Of a DNA stretch of 24,495 nucleotides, positions 15,936 to 24,367 are shown one piece after another. Location of the stretch: NCBI GenBank assembly GCA_023393045.1, contig JAEWMV010000261.1, forward strand, positions 1 to 24,495. The letters are read 5' to 3'. Position numbers and translations under genes: made by a program. This DNA is from Bacillota bacterium. Its GTDB lineage: Bacteria; Bacillota; Clostridia; Christensenellales; CAG-138. The notes under the pieces were generated by a model. The model was not told the origin of the DNA. It saw only the letters and a program-made list of their open reading frames with translations, and did not search any database. How positions within the stretch are numbered: position 1 is the stretch's first letter; the number at the start of each line of letters is the position of its first letter.

Positions 15936-17046
15936 GAATTTTGACCGCGCCATACGGAAATTCTTCTCGCCGGACGTCGGAATCGGCGTCACGCGTTATG
16001 TGATTTCCTTCATCGGCGTCATCATCATCGGCTCTATCCTCATCGCGGCGCAGGGCGAGGACCCCATCCACGCCGCCAAGCTGATTGTAGAGGGCGCGTT
16101 TGGCAACATCGTCTCCATCGGCAACACGCTGCGCTGGGCGACGCCCTGCATGCTCACGGGCGCCGCGGCCATCGTGGCATTCAAGTCGGGCGTGACGAAC
16201 CTGGGCATAGAGGGGCAGATGTATGTGGGCGCGTTCGTGGCCGCGGTGATGGGCTGGCTCATCAAGCTGCCGCCGGTGGTCCATGTGATGGTCTGCATCG
16301 TGTGCGCGGGCATCGCAGGCGTGGTGTGGGTGATTATCCCCGCGCTGATGCGCCTGTTCTTTAGCATCAACGAGTATGTCACCACCATGATGATGAACTT
16401 CATCGCAACGCTTCTGTGCGATTATTTTGTCATATGGATCATCATTCCGGCGCTTGGCATCACCACAACCACCGCCGCCACGCCCAACATCAGCGACACC
16501 GCGCGATTGAGTACGCTCATACCGGGCACCTCCTCGAGCATGGGCTTCGTTCTGGCCGTCGTGGGCTGCCTGCTCGTCTACGTGCTCTACCGCTACACCA
16601 TAAAGGGCTACGAGCTCAAGCAGGTCGGCGAAAACCTCAAGTTCGCCAAAACCGGCGGCGTCAACGTCAAAAAGACCTTCATCACCATCTTCATCCTCTC
16701 GGGCTTCCTCGGCGGCGTGTCGGGCGGCGTGGAGGTGGCGGGCGGCTACTACCGCTACGTTTCCGGCTTCAGCTATACGATGGGCTGGGAAGGCATCATG
16801 ATCGCCAACATCTGCAACCGCAACCCGATCGCGCTGATTTTCGTTTCCATCGTCTGGGGCGCGCTCAAAACCGGCGCCATGAGCATGGAGCGCGGCACCT
16901 CGCTCAACCGCCTGACGGTCAATCTGCTGCAGATGCTCTTTGTCATACTCGTTTCCATCGACTTCGAGGGCATTTACTACGGCCTCAAGGATAAGGCCAA
17001 AAAGAAACGGGAAATCAAGCAGCTTCTCGCGAACAAGGGGGAATAA
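15922..17046 (+). CDS. ABC transporter permease, BMP/nucleoside type (first)
   Basis: This 374-residue integral membrane protein has about nine or ten hydrophobic segments, beginning near residues 20-45. The family cytoplasmic-loop motif appears as SGVTNLGIEGQMYVGAF, followed by repeated small-residue-rich helices; a longer extracytoplasmic loop (TTTTAATPNISDTARLS) lies mid-protein. It matches the larger permease of BMP/branched-chain-type importers. I chose the ATG at 15922, which has AGAGGTGG about 9 nt upstream; a GTG at 15910 is within that ribosome site and less likely. It overlaps the ATPase gene and is 3 bp from the second permease, so all three are translationally linked. Confidence 0.93.
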   Translation: MSETKNFDRAIRKFFSPDVGIGVTRYVISFIGVIIIGSILIAAQGEDPIHAAKLIVEGAFGNIVSIGNTLRWATPCMLTGAAAIVAFKSGVTNLGIEGQMYVGAFVAAVMGWLIKLPPVVHVMVCIVCAGIAGVVWVIIPALMRLFFSINEYVTTMMMNFIATLLCDYFVIWIIIPALGITTTTAATPNISDTARLSTLIPGTSSSMGFVLAVVGCLLVYVLYRYTIKGYELKQVGENLKFAKTGGVNVKKTFITIFILSGFLGGVSGGVEVAGGYYRYVSGFSYTMGWEGIMIANICNRNPIALIFVSIVWGALKTGAMSMERGTSLNRLTVNLLQMLFVILVSIDFEGIYYGLKDKAKKKREIKQLLANKGE

Positions 17047-17049
17047 GGG

Positions 17050-17985
17050 ATGTTTTGGGACGTACTTCAATCTTGTTTCAGCCCGGTGGCCTTCGCGGCG
17101 GCGCTTCGGCTCTCCTGCCCGCTCATTATCGGTTCAATCGGCGGCTGCTTCAACGAAAAGACCAGCACCGGCAACCTCGCGTATGAGTGCTTCATGCTCG
17201 TCGGCGCGTTTTTCGGCGCATACGGCAGCTATCTGACAGGCAGCCCCTTCCTGGGCTCCATGCTCGCGATGGCCTCGGGGCTGGCGCTGGCGGTCATCTA
17301 CGGAATACTGGTCTATCACCTCAACTGCAACGCGATGATCGTGTCGGTCGCCTACAACAACGCGGCCTGGGCGCTCACGACGCTGCTGCTCGTGGTCGTG
17401 TGGAACACGCGCGGCCAGTTCACGGACCCTTCCATCGTCAGCTACCCGAACCTCAACTGGGAATTCCTCAAGCAGTTCCCCACGCTCGACATGATTTTCA
17501 ACAACAACATCGCCATGGTCTACCTCGCGTTCCTCTACGCGATCGTAGGCTGGTTCGTGATGTATAAGACCCCCTTCGGCCTGCGGCTTCGCGGCGTGGG
17601 CATCAACCCCGAGGCGTCGCAGGCGGCGGGCGTCAACGTGCGCCGCTACCGCTGGATATGCCTGCTTATCATGGGCGCGTCGATGGGCGTGGCGGGCTCG
17701 TATATGCCGCTGAGCGGCATGTCCCTCTTTTCCGAGAACATGACGCGCGGGCGCGGCTTCCTGTGCCTCACGAGCATACTCGTGGGCAAGGGCAACCCGC
17801 TCAAAACCCTGCTCATCGCGCTGCTCTTCGGCTACGCGAACTCGATGACGCTGGTGCTTTCCACCTATGGTATGCCCACCCAGATCATCAGCATGCTGCC
17901 CTATATCATGGTGCTCATCGTGCTGCTCTCGGTCGGCATCCGCAACTTCAAGGGCAGCGCCAATATTTCAAGCGACACGATCTGA
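17050..17985 (+). CDS. ABC transporter permease, BMP/nucleoside type (second)
   Basis: This 311-residue membrane protein is the smaller partner permease, with about eight to nine hydrophobic segments. The conserved loop is present in altered form as NLAYECFMLVGAFFG, where family members usually read NIGLEGMMLIGAF, so the Glu remains but the following Gly is Cys. MYKTPFGLRLRGVGINPEASQAAGVNV (about 176-202) is the typical cytoplasmic segment that contacts the ATPase. It is separated by 3 bp from the first permease, and 37 bp from the SUMF1-like gene downstream with no terminator between, which links the transporter to the hydrolase-like cassette. Confidence 0.93.
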   Translation: MFWDVLQSCFSPVAFAAALRLSCPLIIGSIGGCFNEKTSTGNLAYECFMLVGAFFGAYGSYLTGSPFLGSMLAMASGLALAVIYGILVYHLNCNAMIVSVAYNNAAWALTTLLLVVVWNTRGQFTDPSIVSYPNLNWEFLKQFPTLDMIFNNNIAMVYLAFLYAIVGWFVMYKTPFGLRLRGVGINPEASQAAGVNVRRYRWICLLIMGASMGVAGSYMPLSGMSLFSENMTRGRGFLCLTSILVGKGNPLKTLLIALLFGYANSMTLVLSTYGMPTQIISMLPYIMVLIVLLSVGIRNFKGSANISSDTI

Positions 17986-18022
17986 CCTCCCGACCCGATC
18001 AGCAACGAAAGGATGAATCGCC

Positions 18023-18727
18023 ATGGTTAAACAGGAGCTTGTACCGGTTGAGGGCGCAAGCTATATCTACCGCTGCGTCCACCGCATCATGGAAGGCGAC
18101 TGCCAGATGGAGCACGGCCCCATCGAGGTCGCCGTCGGCCCTTTGCTTGCGCAGAAATACTGCGTCACCAACGCCATGTTCTATGATTTCATAAAGGCGA
18201 GCGGCTATCGGCCCGCCGACGCGCGCAATTATTTGAAGCATTGGGAAAACGAAAAATACAAAGCGGACGAGGTAGACCTGCCCGTCGTCAACGTGTCCGT
18301 CGACGACGCGCGCGCGTACGCCGCCTTCTACGGCATGCGCCTGCCCACGGAATACGAGTGGCAGTACCTCGCCGCGGGACCGGAACATTTTATGTATCCC
18401 TGGGGCAACAAAAAGGAATACGCCCGCTGCAACGTGTACGGCACCGCGCCGGAGCCGGTGGACAGCCGCCCCGAGGGCGCGTCCCCCTTCGGCCTCATTC
18501 ACATGTGCGGCAACGTGTGGGAGTATACCGAGCCCGTGCATTACGACGGGGAGCGCGACCATTATTTCCTCACGCTGCGCGGCGGCTCGTACTACACCGC
18601 GCCGGACTACTGGCATGTGGAGTGCGGGGCGCTGCCAAACGACAACCATCTCAAGGTGCACATGCTGGGCGCGGCGATGGATCGCTATGAAACGGTGGGC
18701 TTCCGCTGTGTAAAGGAGGGCGTTTGA
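18023..18727 (+). CDS. SUMF1/FGE-fold protein lacking FGE catalytic cysteines (cassette copy 1)
   Basis: This 234-residue cytoplasmic protein has the formylglycine-generating-enzyme/SUMF1 fold. Diagnostic blocks are YCVTNAMFYDFIKASGY (46-62), PVVNVSVDDARAYAAFYGMRLPTEYEWQYLA (87-117), YPWGN (125-129), SPFGLIHMCGNVWEYT (154-169), LRGGSY (185-190) and VGFRCV (225-230). In true FGE enzymes GGSY is followed by two copper-binding cysteines; here the segment is YTAPDYW, so formylglycine formation is unlikely. Cysteines at 27, 47, 136, 162, 201 and 229 are all shared with the second copy. The stop is 1 bp from the hydrolase-like gene, and the ribosome site for that gene lies inside the last codons (CVKEG). 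It may be a subunit, chaperone or ligand-binding partner of the barrel protein. Confidence 0.88.
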   Translation: MVKQELVPVEGASYIYRCVHRIMEGDCQMEHGPIEVAVGPLLAQKYCVTNAMFYDFIKASGYRPADARNYLKHWENEKYKADEVDLPVVNVSVDDARAYAAFYGMRLPTEYEWQYLAAGPEHFMYPWGNKKEYARCNVYGTAPEPVDSRPEGASPFGLIHMCGNVWEYTEPVHYDGERDHYFLTLRGGSYYTAPDYWHVECGALPNDNHLKVHMLGAAMDRYETVGFRCVKEGV

Positions 18728-18728
18728 G

Positions 18729-20546
18729 ATGATCAAACATGATTCCGCCAAAAAGCGCGTGACGCTGGAGAATAATTCTCTGCGCGTCGCGCTCACCTAC
18801 GCGGACGGCGTGCGCTTTGAGGAATTTTCCAACATCCCCTCCGGCCGCACGGCCAACCGGGAACGCGAAGCCTTTGTGCTCACCATCTACGGACACGAAT
18901 ACACCAGCTGCGACTTCACCGTAAAAGAGGTTAAGACGGCGGGCGATCAAAAGCAGGAGCTCGTCACCTTCCTGCTCGAATTGGCCGAAGAAAAGCTTGC
19001 GCTCCGCCTCCACCTCATCAGCGACCGCGAGGACACGATTTCCGTATTGTACCAGTTCCGCGATGGGTACAAGCTGGGCGCGCCGAGCGTGACCGCGCTG
19101 CACCTTCCGCTGCTCGCCCTCTTCGAGTCGGGCGCGGGCAGGGACAGCAAGCATTACCCCTCCGGCGTCATGCCCTGCGACAAGGGCGATGTGATGCAGC
19201 CCATGATGGAATATTTCCACTCCGCAGATATCCTCCTGCCGCTTGTGGTGAGCGATGAAAACGAAAAGTACGGATTCAGCGTCGGCTTCCCCACGAAAAG
19301 CGATTTGAACGACACCGGCGCGACGCAGAACGTCAACAAACTGCTCACGGCCATCGGCAGCGAGGACGAGCTTATCCACCACCTCGTGCGCATCAATCCG
19401 GACGACAGCCTCAACGACACGGTGGAGTTGAAGGTCACGGGCATCGCGGGCGGCTGGGCGGAAGCGTTCGACCGCTACCGCGACGAGTGGCAGAGCCGCT
19501 ATGATTTTGCCGAGTACGAGCGGCCCGACCTCAAGTGGATCGAGGACGGCTGTGTGCACAATTTCGTGTTCCTCTACGGCAAGGAGGGTTTTGACCACGA
19601 AAAGCAGGAAATCGACGTGGACGGCCTGATCAAGCAGGGCGAAGCGTTTGGCGGGTACGACACGGTGACCATCTGGAACCAGTACCCGCGCCTTGGTATA
19701 GACAAGCGGACGCAATGGGATTTTTACGACGATTTCCCCGGTGGCAGGAAGGCGCTTCGCGCGGCTGTGAAGAAGTTCCACGAGCGGGGCGTGAAGGTGC
19801 TGCTGCCCTATATCCCGTGGGATCGCGGCAACGACGAGACCACCAACACCATGGGGGACGAGTTCGCCCGCATCGTGGCCGATACGGACGCGGACGGCTA
19901 TCAGCTTGACACCATGCGCGATTTGCCCTTCAGCTACCGCAAAAAGCTCGACGACGTGAAGCCGGGCCTGCTGCTCCAGACGCAGCACCACCCCTTGAAA
20001 AAACACCCGGTCGAATTCATCACCTCCTCCTGGGACGAGTTCTGGCGCGTAGACCCCATGCCGGAGGCGGACGTGTTCCGCTTTATCTGCCCGCAGCACA
20101 TCGCGCCCGTCATCTCACGCTGGTTGAGGCTGGAGGACAAGTGGACGCTCATCAAGCGCTGCGAATTCGGCGCCGCGCCCATCGTGATCTGGCAGGATAT
20201 CTTCGGGCGGTGGATGCCGTTTATCGAGGAGCAAAAGGCGCGCATCAAAACGTGGAAGGCGACCTATATGCGCCATCGCGCCGTCTATCAGGGCAAAAAG
20301 CCCATCCCGCTGCTGCCCACGGGCAACGCGGACGTATACTGCAACCTGTTTGTTGCCGATGTGGGCAACGCGCGCATCTATTCCTTCTACAACCACGCGG
20401 ACGCGGCCCAAAGCTGCACCATGACGCTGTGCCATGGTGCAAAGAGCGCCGAAATCGTTTTGGGCAACGGCAAGGCCGCGCCGGACGGAGCAAAACTGAC
20501 GGTGGAGGTCGCGCCGAAAGAAGTGCTGCACGTACTGGTAAAATAA
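18729..20546 (+). CDS. TIM-barrel glycoside-hydrolase-like protein (cassette copy 1)
   Basis: This 605-residue protein has no signal peptide. The first ~255 residues form a beta-rich domain (recurrent short strands, few helices) like the N-terminal sandwich of GH31/GH36-type enzymes. Residues ~268-500 look like a (beta/alpha)8 barrel: TVTIWNQYPRLGIDKRTQWDFYDDFPGG (312-339), VKVLLPYIPWD (355-365), ADGYQLDTM (388-396), ITSSWDEFW (431-439) and PIVIWQDIFGRWMP (484-497). A beta-rich C-terminal domain follows. Asp394 at the end of the putative fourth strand is a nucleophile candidate; Asp436 or Glu437 and Asp490 are other conserved acids. I cannot assign a GH family; a distant clan D-like relative (GH36 or DUF6259-type) is my best guess. 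AAGGAGG lies 8-9 nt before the ATG. Confidence 0.82.
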   Translation: MIKHDSAKKRVTLENNSLRVALTYADGVRFEEFSNIPSGRTANREREAFVLTIYGHEYTSCDFTVKEVKTAGDQKQELVTFLLELAEEKLALRLHLISDREDTISVLYQFRDGYKLGAPSVTALHLPLLALFESGAGRDSKHYPSGVMPCDKGDVMQPMMEYFHSADILLPLVVSDENEKYGFSVGFPTKSDLNDTGATQNVNKLLTAIGSEDELIHHLVRINPDDSLNDTVELKVTGIAGGWAEAFDRYRDEWQSRYDFAEYERPDLKWIEDGCVHNFVFLYGKEGFDHEKQEIDVDGLIKQGEAFGGYDTVTIWNQYPRLGIDKRTQWDFYDDFPGGRKALRAAVKKFHERGVKVLLPYIPWDRGNDETTNTMGDEFARIVADTDADGYQLDTMRDLPFSYRKKLDDVKPGLLLQTQHHPLKKHPVEFITSSWDEFWRVDPMPEADVFRFICPQHIAPVISRWLRLEDKWTLIKRCEFGAAPIVIWQDIFGRWMPFIEEQKARIKTWKATYMRHRAVYQGKKPIPLLPTGNADVYCNLFVADVGNARIYSFYNHADAAQSCTMTLCHGAKSAEIVLGNGKAAPDGAKLTVEVAPKEVLHVLVK

Positions 20547-20643
20547 AGCACGCCACATGCGGCAGCGGGGTTTAGGGGCAAGCTCCGCCGCCGCGCAGAT
20601 GATAAGGGTACTAAGGAAAAACGATGAACCGGAGATAAAAGCC

Positions 20644-21348
20644 ATGATTGAACAGAAAACCGTGCGAATCGAGCGGGGCAGCTACATCTTCAGGGTCGTG
20701 CACCGCATCATGGAGGGCGACTGCCAGATGGACCACGGCCCGCGCCCGGAAACGGTGGGCCTGCTGGAGGCGGACGTCTATTGCGTGACGAACGCCATGT
20801 ATCATGAATTTATACGGGCGAGCGGATATGAACCCGCGGACACGCGCAATTACCTGAAGCATTGGGAAAGCAAAAAATACAGGCCCGGGGACGCGGACTT
20901 GCCGGTCGTCAACGTTTCGCAGGACGACGCGCGCGCCTACGCGGCCTTCTACGGCAAGCGCCTGCCCACGGAACCGGAATGGCAGTACCTCGCGGGCGGC
21001 CCCGAAAAGCTGCTCTGGCCTTGGGGCAATCAAAAGGATTACGCCAAGTGCAACGTCCTCACCGACGCCATAGAGCCGGCGGACAGCCGCCCGGAGGGAA
21101 AGTCCCCGTTCGGGCTTTACAACATGTGCGGCAACGTGTGGGAGTTCACCGCCGAAACCCTTGCGGACGATGTGGACACGCATCATTTCATTGTGCTAAA
21201 GGGCGGCTCTTGCCACAACGCGCCCTATTACTGGCATGCGGAATGCGGCGCGCTGCAAAACGACAGCCACCTCAAGGTGCATCTCCTGGGAGACGCCATG
21301 AACCGCTTTGAAACCGTAGGATTCCGCTGCGTGAAGGAGGTAGGCTAA
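20644..21348 (+). CDS. SUMF1/FGE-fold protein lacking FGE catalytic cysteines (cassette copy 2)
   Basis: This 234-residue protein aligns without gaps to the SUMF1-like protein of copy 1, with about two thirds identical residues by manual count (roughly 156 of 234). The start is ATG at 20644 with GGAGA 8 nt upstream; the frame is open to 20557, but that stretch lacks a ribosome site and has no counterpart in copy 1. The same fold blocks are seen: PVVNVSQDDARAYAAFYGKRLPTEPEWQYLA (87-117), WPWGN (125-129), SPFGLYNMCGNVWEFT (154-169), KGGSC (186-190) and VGFRCV (225-230). The cysteine at 190 is not in the FGE catalytic position. The stop TAA is 1 bp from the next ATG, repeating the layout of copy 1. 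Divergence is highest at 171-182 and 121-125, where partner or ligand specificity may differ. Confidence 0.88.
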   Translation: MIEQKTVRIERGSYIFRVVHRIMEGDCQMDHGPRPETVGLLEADVYCVTNAMYHEFIRASGYEPADTRNYLKHWESKKYRPGDADLPVVNVSQDDARAYAAFYGKRLPTEPEWQYLAGGPEKLLWPWGNQKDYAKCNVLTDAIEPADSRPEGKSPFGLYNMCGNVWEFTAETLADDVDTHHFIVLKGGSCHNAPYYWHAECGALQNDSHLKVHLLGDAMNRFETVGFRCVKEVG

Positions 21349-21349
21349 G

Positions 21350-23173
21350 ATGCTCACATTCGATAAGCAGGCAAAGAAATTCACGATGCAAAACGACGCG
21401 CTGCGGCTCGCGGTGGATTTTTCCGACGGCGCACTCATTCGGGAGCTGACCAACCTCCATTGGGGCACGGCGGCGAACCGCGACCGCGAGGCGTTTGTGC
21501 TGCGCATATACGGGAAAGACCTGACCAGCCGCGACTTCACGCTGACGGACGCAACAAGCTTCGAGGACGCCACGCAGGACCTCGTCACCCTGCTCTTTGA
21601 AAACGAGGCCGAAAAATTAAAGGTACGGCTGCATTTCCTCAACGACCGCCGCGCCTCCATCCGCATCCTCGCGCAGGTCTACGACGGCTACAAGCTCGGC
21701 GTGCCGTACGAAAGCCGCTTTAAGCTCCCTGTTCTAAACGAACTGGAATGCGGCGAAAACAGCACGCTGCTGCCGCCCGGCTGCCCAATGCGCAACCGCG
21801 AGGGCAAGAAGATCATGATGCCGCTTCGGGATTATCAATACAGCTCGGATATACGGCCGCCGATGGTGGTGCTGGGCGCGGACGGGAAAACAGGCTTTTC
21901 CGTCACGTTCCCAAGCCTGAGCGACCTCAACAACGAGGGCTCCTCCCAGCTTGTGAACAAACTCCTCGCCACCATGGAAACGGAGGAGGATATCCGCAGC
22001 AGCTTCGTGCGTATCTGTCCCGACGCATCTTTTAACGATACGCTGGAGCTTCTCATCACGGGCATCACGCGCGGCTGGCCGGAGGCGTTCGACCGCTACC
22101 GCGACTTCTGGAAGACGCCCTATTGCTTCTCGGAATACGAAAAGCCCGATTTGAAATGGTTCAACGACTGCGCCGTGCACAACTTCGTGTTCTTCTTCGG
22201 CAAGGAGGGCTTCGACCATGAAAAGATGGAGATCAACGTGGAGGGCCTGCTCAAACAAGGCGAGGAATTCGGCGGGTACGACACGGTGACCATATGGAAC
22301 CAGTATCCGCGCCTTGGCATAGACCGCCGCACGCAGTGGGATTTCTATGACGACTTCCCCGGCGGCCGCGGGGCGCTGCGCGAAGCGGTGGAGAAATTCC
22401 ATGCCCACGGCGTGCCTGTATTCCTGCCCTATATTCCGTGGGATCAGGACCCGCACGAGTGCGAAGCCTCCATGGGGGACGAGTTCGCCCACATCACCGC
22501 CGACACGGACGCGGACGGCTGGCAGCTCGACACGATGTACAGCATCCCCGTATCCTTCCGCGAAAAGCTCAACAGGGTGCGGTCCGGCCTCGTGCTGACC
22601 TCCCAGTTCCACCCGACCAAAAAGCTGCCCATAGAGCTCCTCACAACCTCGTGGGACGAATACTGGCGCTGCGAAGCCATGCCCGAGGTGGACGTATTGC
22701 GCTTCCTTTTGCCTATCCACCTCGCGCCGCAGATTTCCCGCTGGGCGCGCTATGAGGACAAGACCCGCCTCATCAACCGCGCCATGTTCGGCGGCGCGCC
22801 CATTGTGATCTGGCAGGACATCTTCGGGCGCTGGATGCCCTTTGCGGATGAACAGAAGGCCATGATCAAGGCGTGGAAGGCGGTCTACTTAAAACACAAG
22901 GACATCTTCCAGACCGGAAAGCCCATTCCGCTCTACCCCACAAGCGAGAAGAACCTCTACTGCAACGTGTTCACGAACGAAGCGGAGACCGCCTCGATCT
23001 ATTCCTTCTACAATGACAGCGAGGGGATGATTCAGGGCAGCTGCGCGCTCTGGCATCCGTTCCACAACAGCGCGGAACTGATACTGGGCGAGGGCGCCAA
23101 AGCGTCCCTGAAGGGGAACAGCATGCACGTCAAGGTGCCGCCGTTTACGGTAGCGCAGGCGCTGGTACGCTGA
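21350..23173 (+). CDS. TIM-barrel glycoside-hydrolase-like protein (cassette copy 2)
   Basis: This 607-residue protein is a paralogue of the copy 1 barrel protein and aligns to it with no gaps through at least residue 490. Residues 261-340 are about 80% identical by manual count, while the first 50 are nearer 40%, so the barrel is constrained and the N-terminal beta domain has drifted. Candidate catalytic acids keep identical numbering: Asp394 (GWQLDTM), Asp436-Glu437 (TTSWDEYW) and Asp490 (PIVIWQDIFGRW). No signal peptide is seen, so it acts on an imported substrate. GAAGGAGG sits 9 nt before the ATG, inside the end of the SUMF1-like gene. It is the last gene before a strong terminator. Confidence 0.82.
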   Translation: MLTFDKQAKKFTMQNDALRLAVDFSDGALIRELTNLHWGTAANRDREAFVLRIYGKDLTSRDFTLTDATSFEDATQDLVTLLFENEAEKLKVRLHFLNDRRASIRILAQVYDGYKLGVPYESRFKLPVLNELECGENSTLLPPGCPMRNREGKKIMMPLRDYQYSSDIRPPMVVLGADGKTGFSVTFPSLSDLNNEGSSQLVNKLLATMETEEDIRSSFVRICPDASFNDTLELLITGITRGWPEAFDRYRDFWKTPYCFSEYEKPDLKWFNDCAVHNFVFFFGKEGFDHEKMEINVEGLLKQGEEFGGYDTVTIWNQYPRLGIDRRTQWDFYDDFPGGRGALREAVEKFHAHGVPVFLPYIPWDQDPHECEASMGDEFAHITADTDADGWQLDTMYSIPVSFREKLNRVRSGLVLTSQFHPTKKLPIELLTTSWDEYWRCEAMPEVDVLRFLLPIHLAPQISRWARYEDKTRLINRAMFGGAPIVIWQDIFGRWMPFADEQKAMIKAWKAVYLKHKDIFQTGKPIPLYPTSEKNLYCNVFTNEAETASIYSFYNDSEGMIQGSCALWHPFHNSAELILGEGAKASLKGNSMHVKVPPFTVAQALVR

Positions 23174-23229
23174 GCATAAAAGCCGATTATCGGCAAAATA
23201 TCCTGCTTATACCGGCAATCGTTTCTTCA

Positions 23230-23266
23230 CACCAAAACCCGGCTCATACGGAGCCGGGTTTTGGTG
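23230..23266. terminator. Bidirectional rho-independent terminator
   Basis: CACCAAAACCCGGCTC (23230-23245) and GAGCCGGGTTTTGGTG (23251-23266) form a perfect 16-bp stem with a 5-nt loop. The GC-rich core is followed by TTTT on either strand, so it can end both the plus-strand operon and the convergent carboxypeptidase transcript. Confidence 0.9.
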
Positions 23267-23293
23267 CTTATTTAAATAAAATCAAAACTCTGT

Positions 23294-24367
23294 TTATGCG
23301 TCGCCCATATCGAGCGCCTGCTCCATCAGCACGGAAACGAGGCCGTGCACGCGGCTCCAGACGAGCTCGTCGAAGCGCGCGTCGTCATGGGGTGCGGAGC
23401 CGTTGCCCACGGGCGTAAGCTCGATGCAAAAGCCCGGGCGCAGGTATTCCTGCCGGAACCAGTTTTCAAAGCCCGCGCCGTAGACGGCGGGGTCGCCGGA
23501 AACCTCCATCAGCTCATAGCCCGTGACCTCGGAAATGGACTGCGCGATGGGGGCCGCGGCTTCTATGGCGTCCTCGGTGCCGCTGTCCGCCCAATAGATG
23601 ACCTCGCCCTTTGTGTGGAAGGAAGCGGCAAGCGCGAAGTCGTTTTGCTCGCACAACTGCATGACCGCCTGCACCTCGGGCTCCGTGGCGGGCGCCGTGC
23701 CCTTGTACATTTCGGAGCTCGGCACATCGGTGTTGCTCGCTTTTTCCTCCCAATGGCAGGGATACTGCCGGTTGAGATCCACGCCGTTGATGTTGGCCTT
23801 CCACTCGGCGTAGGTATCCTTCAGCATGCGCATGCCCTTCACGCGCTGCGGGTCTTTGGCGGCGTCCGGGCCGTTTTGCACCAGGTTCACGCCGTCCGGA
23901 TTGACCATGGGCACGATGTAGAGCGTCACGGAATCCAGAAGGTTCGCACTGCCCTGCGCGGCTTGCATGTAGGCGCGGGCGTATTCGTCCGCGGTTTCCA
24001 TCAAGAATGTGCTCGTGATGTATTCGCGCGCATGGTGCGCGCCCAAGAGCAGCACCTTCGTGGCCCCTTTCCCCAGCTTGATGAGCGTGAGCGCGCGCCC
24101 TTCCACGGATTGCCCCGCGGAAGTGACCTCCACCAGACCGGGGTACGCCGCCGCAAGCTCGCTTGCGTCCTCCACAAGCATTTCGTATGTGTAGGTCACG
24201 TTGGGCTCAACGAGACTGACGTACGCCTGCGACTCCTCTACGCCGTCCGCGGTTTGCGTTACGTTGGGCAGCACTGTGTATTCCGTCACCTCGATCGGCC
24301 TCGGCGGCTTCTGCCCGCAGGCTGAGAATAGGACGCAGCCCAGCAGGAGAAGAGAGAGCTTTCGCAT
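23294..24367 (-). CDS. M14-family zinc carboxypeptidase, lipoprotein
   Basis: This 357-residue protein is a secreted, membrane-anchored M14 metallocarboxypeptidase. The signal is MRKLSLLLLGCVLFSAC with the lipobox Cys17. The active site is complete: zinc ligands His112 and Glu115 (HARE) and His251 (SFHTKGE), substrate-binding Asn199-Arg200 (DLNRQYP), and the general base Glu316 (FCIELTPVG). NPDGVNLVQNG is a further family signature. Members remove C-terminal residues or cut gamma-D-glutamyl-diaminopimelate bonds in cell-wall peptides; I cannot choose between these. I selected the ATG at 24367 since AAAAGG lies just upstream and the signal peptide starts there. The frame is open further up to 24484, with in-frame ATGs (24391 and others) that lack ribosome sites. 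Confidence 0.9.
   Translation of the reverse strand: MRKLSLLLLGCVLFSACGQKPPRPIEVTEYTVLPNVTQTADGVEESQAYVSLVEPNVTYTYEMLVEDASELAAAYPGLVEVTSAGQSVEGRALTLIKLGKGATKVLLLGAHHAREYITSTFLMETADEYARAYMQAAQGSANLLDSVTLYIVPMVNPDGVNLVQNGPDAAKDPQRVKGMRMLKDTYAEWKANINGVDLNRQYPCHWEEKASNTDVPSSEMYKGTAPATEPEVQAVMQLCEQNDFALAASFHTKGEVIYWADSGTEDAIEAAAPIAQSISEVTGYELMEVSGDPAVYGAGFENWFRQEYLRPGFCIELTPVGNGSAPHDDARFDELVWSRVHGLVSVLMEQALDMGDA

Noticed and set aside
15925..17070. 381-codon open frame on the minus strand
   Set aside because: Antisense to a membrane permease; its excess of His, Asp and Ala is the mirror of hydrophobic codons on the coding strand.
18651..20099. 482-codon open frame on the minus strand
   Set aside because: It lies antisense to the barrel hydrolase gene, has no ribosome site or recognisable domains, and is a typical high-GC shadow frame.
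20557..20643. 29-codon N-terminal extension of the second SUMF1-like gene
   Set aside because: No ribosome site, and the shorter form matches copy 1 exactly in length and start.
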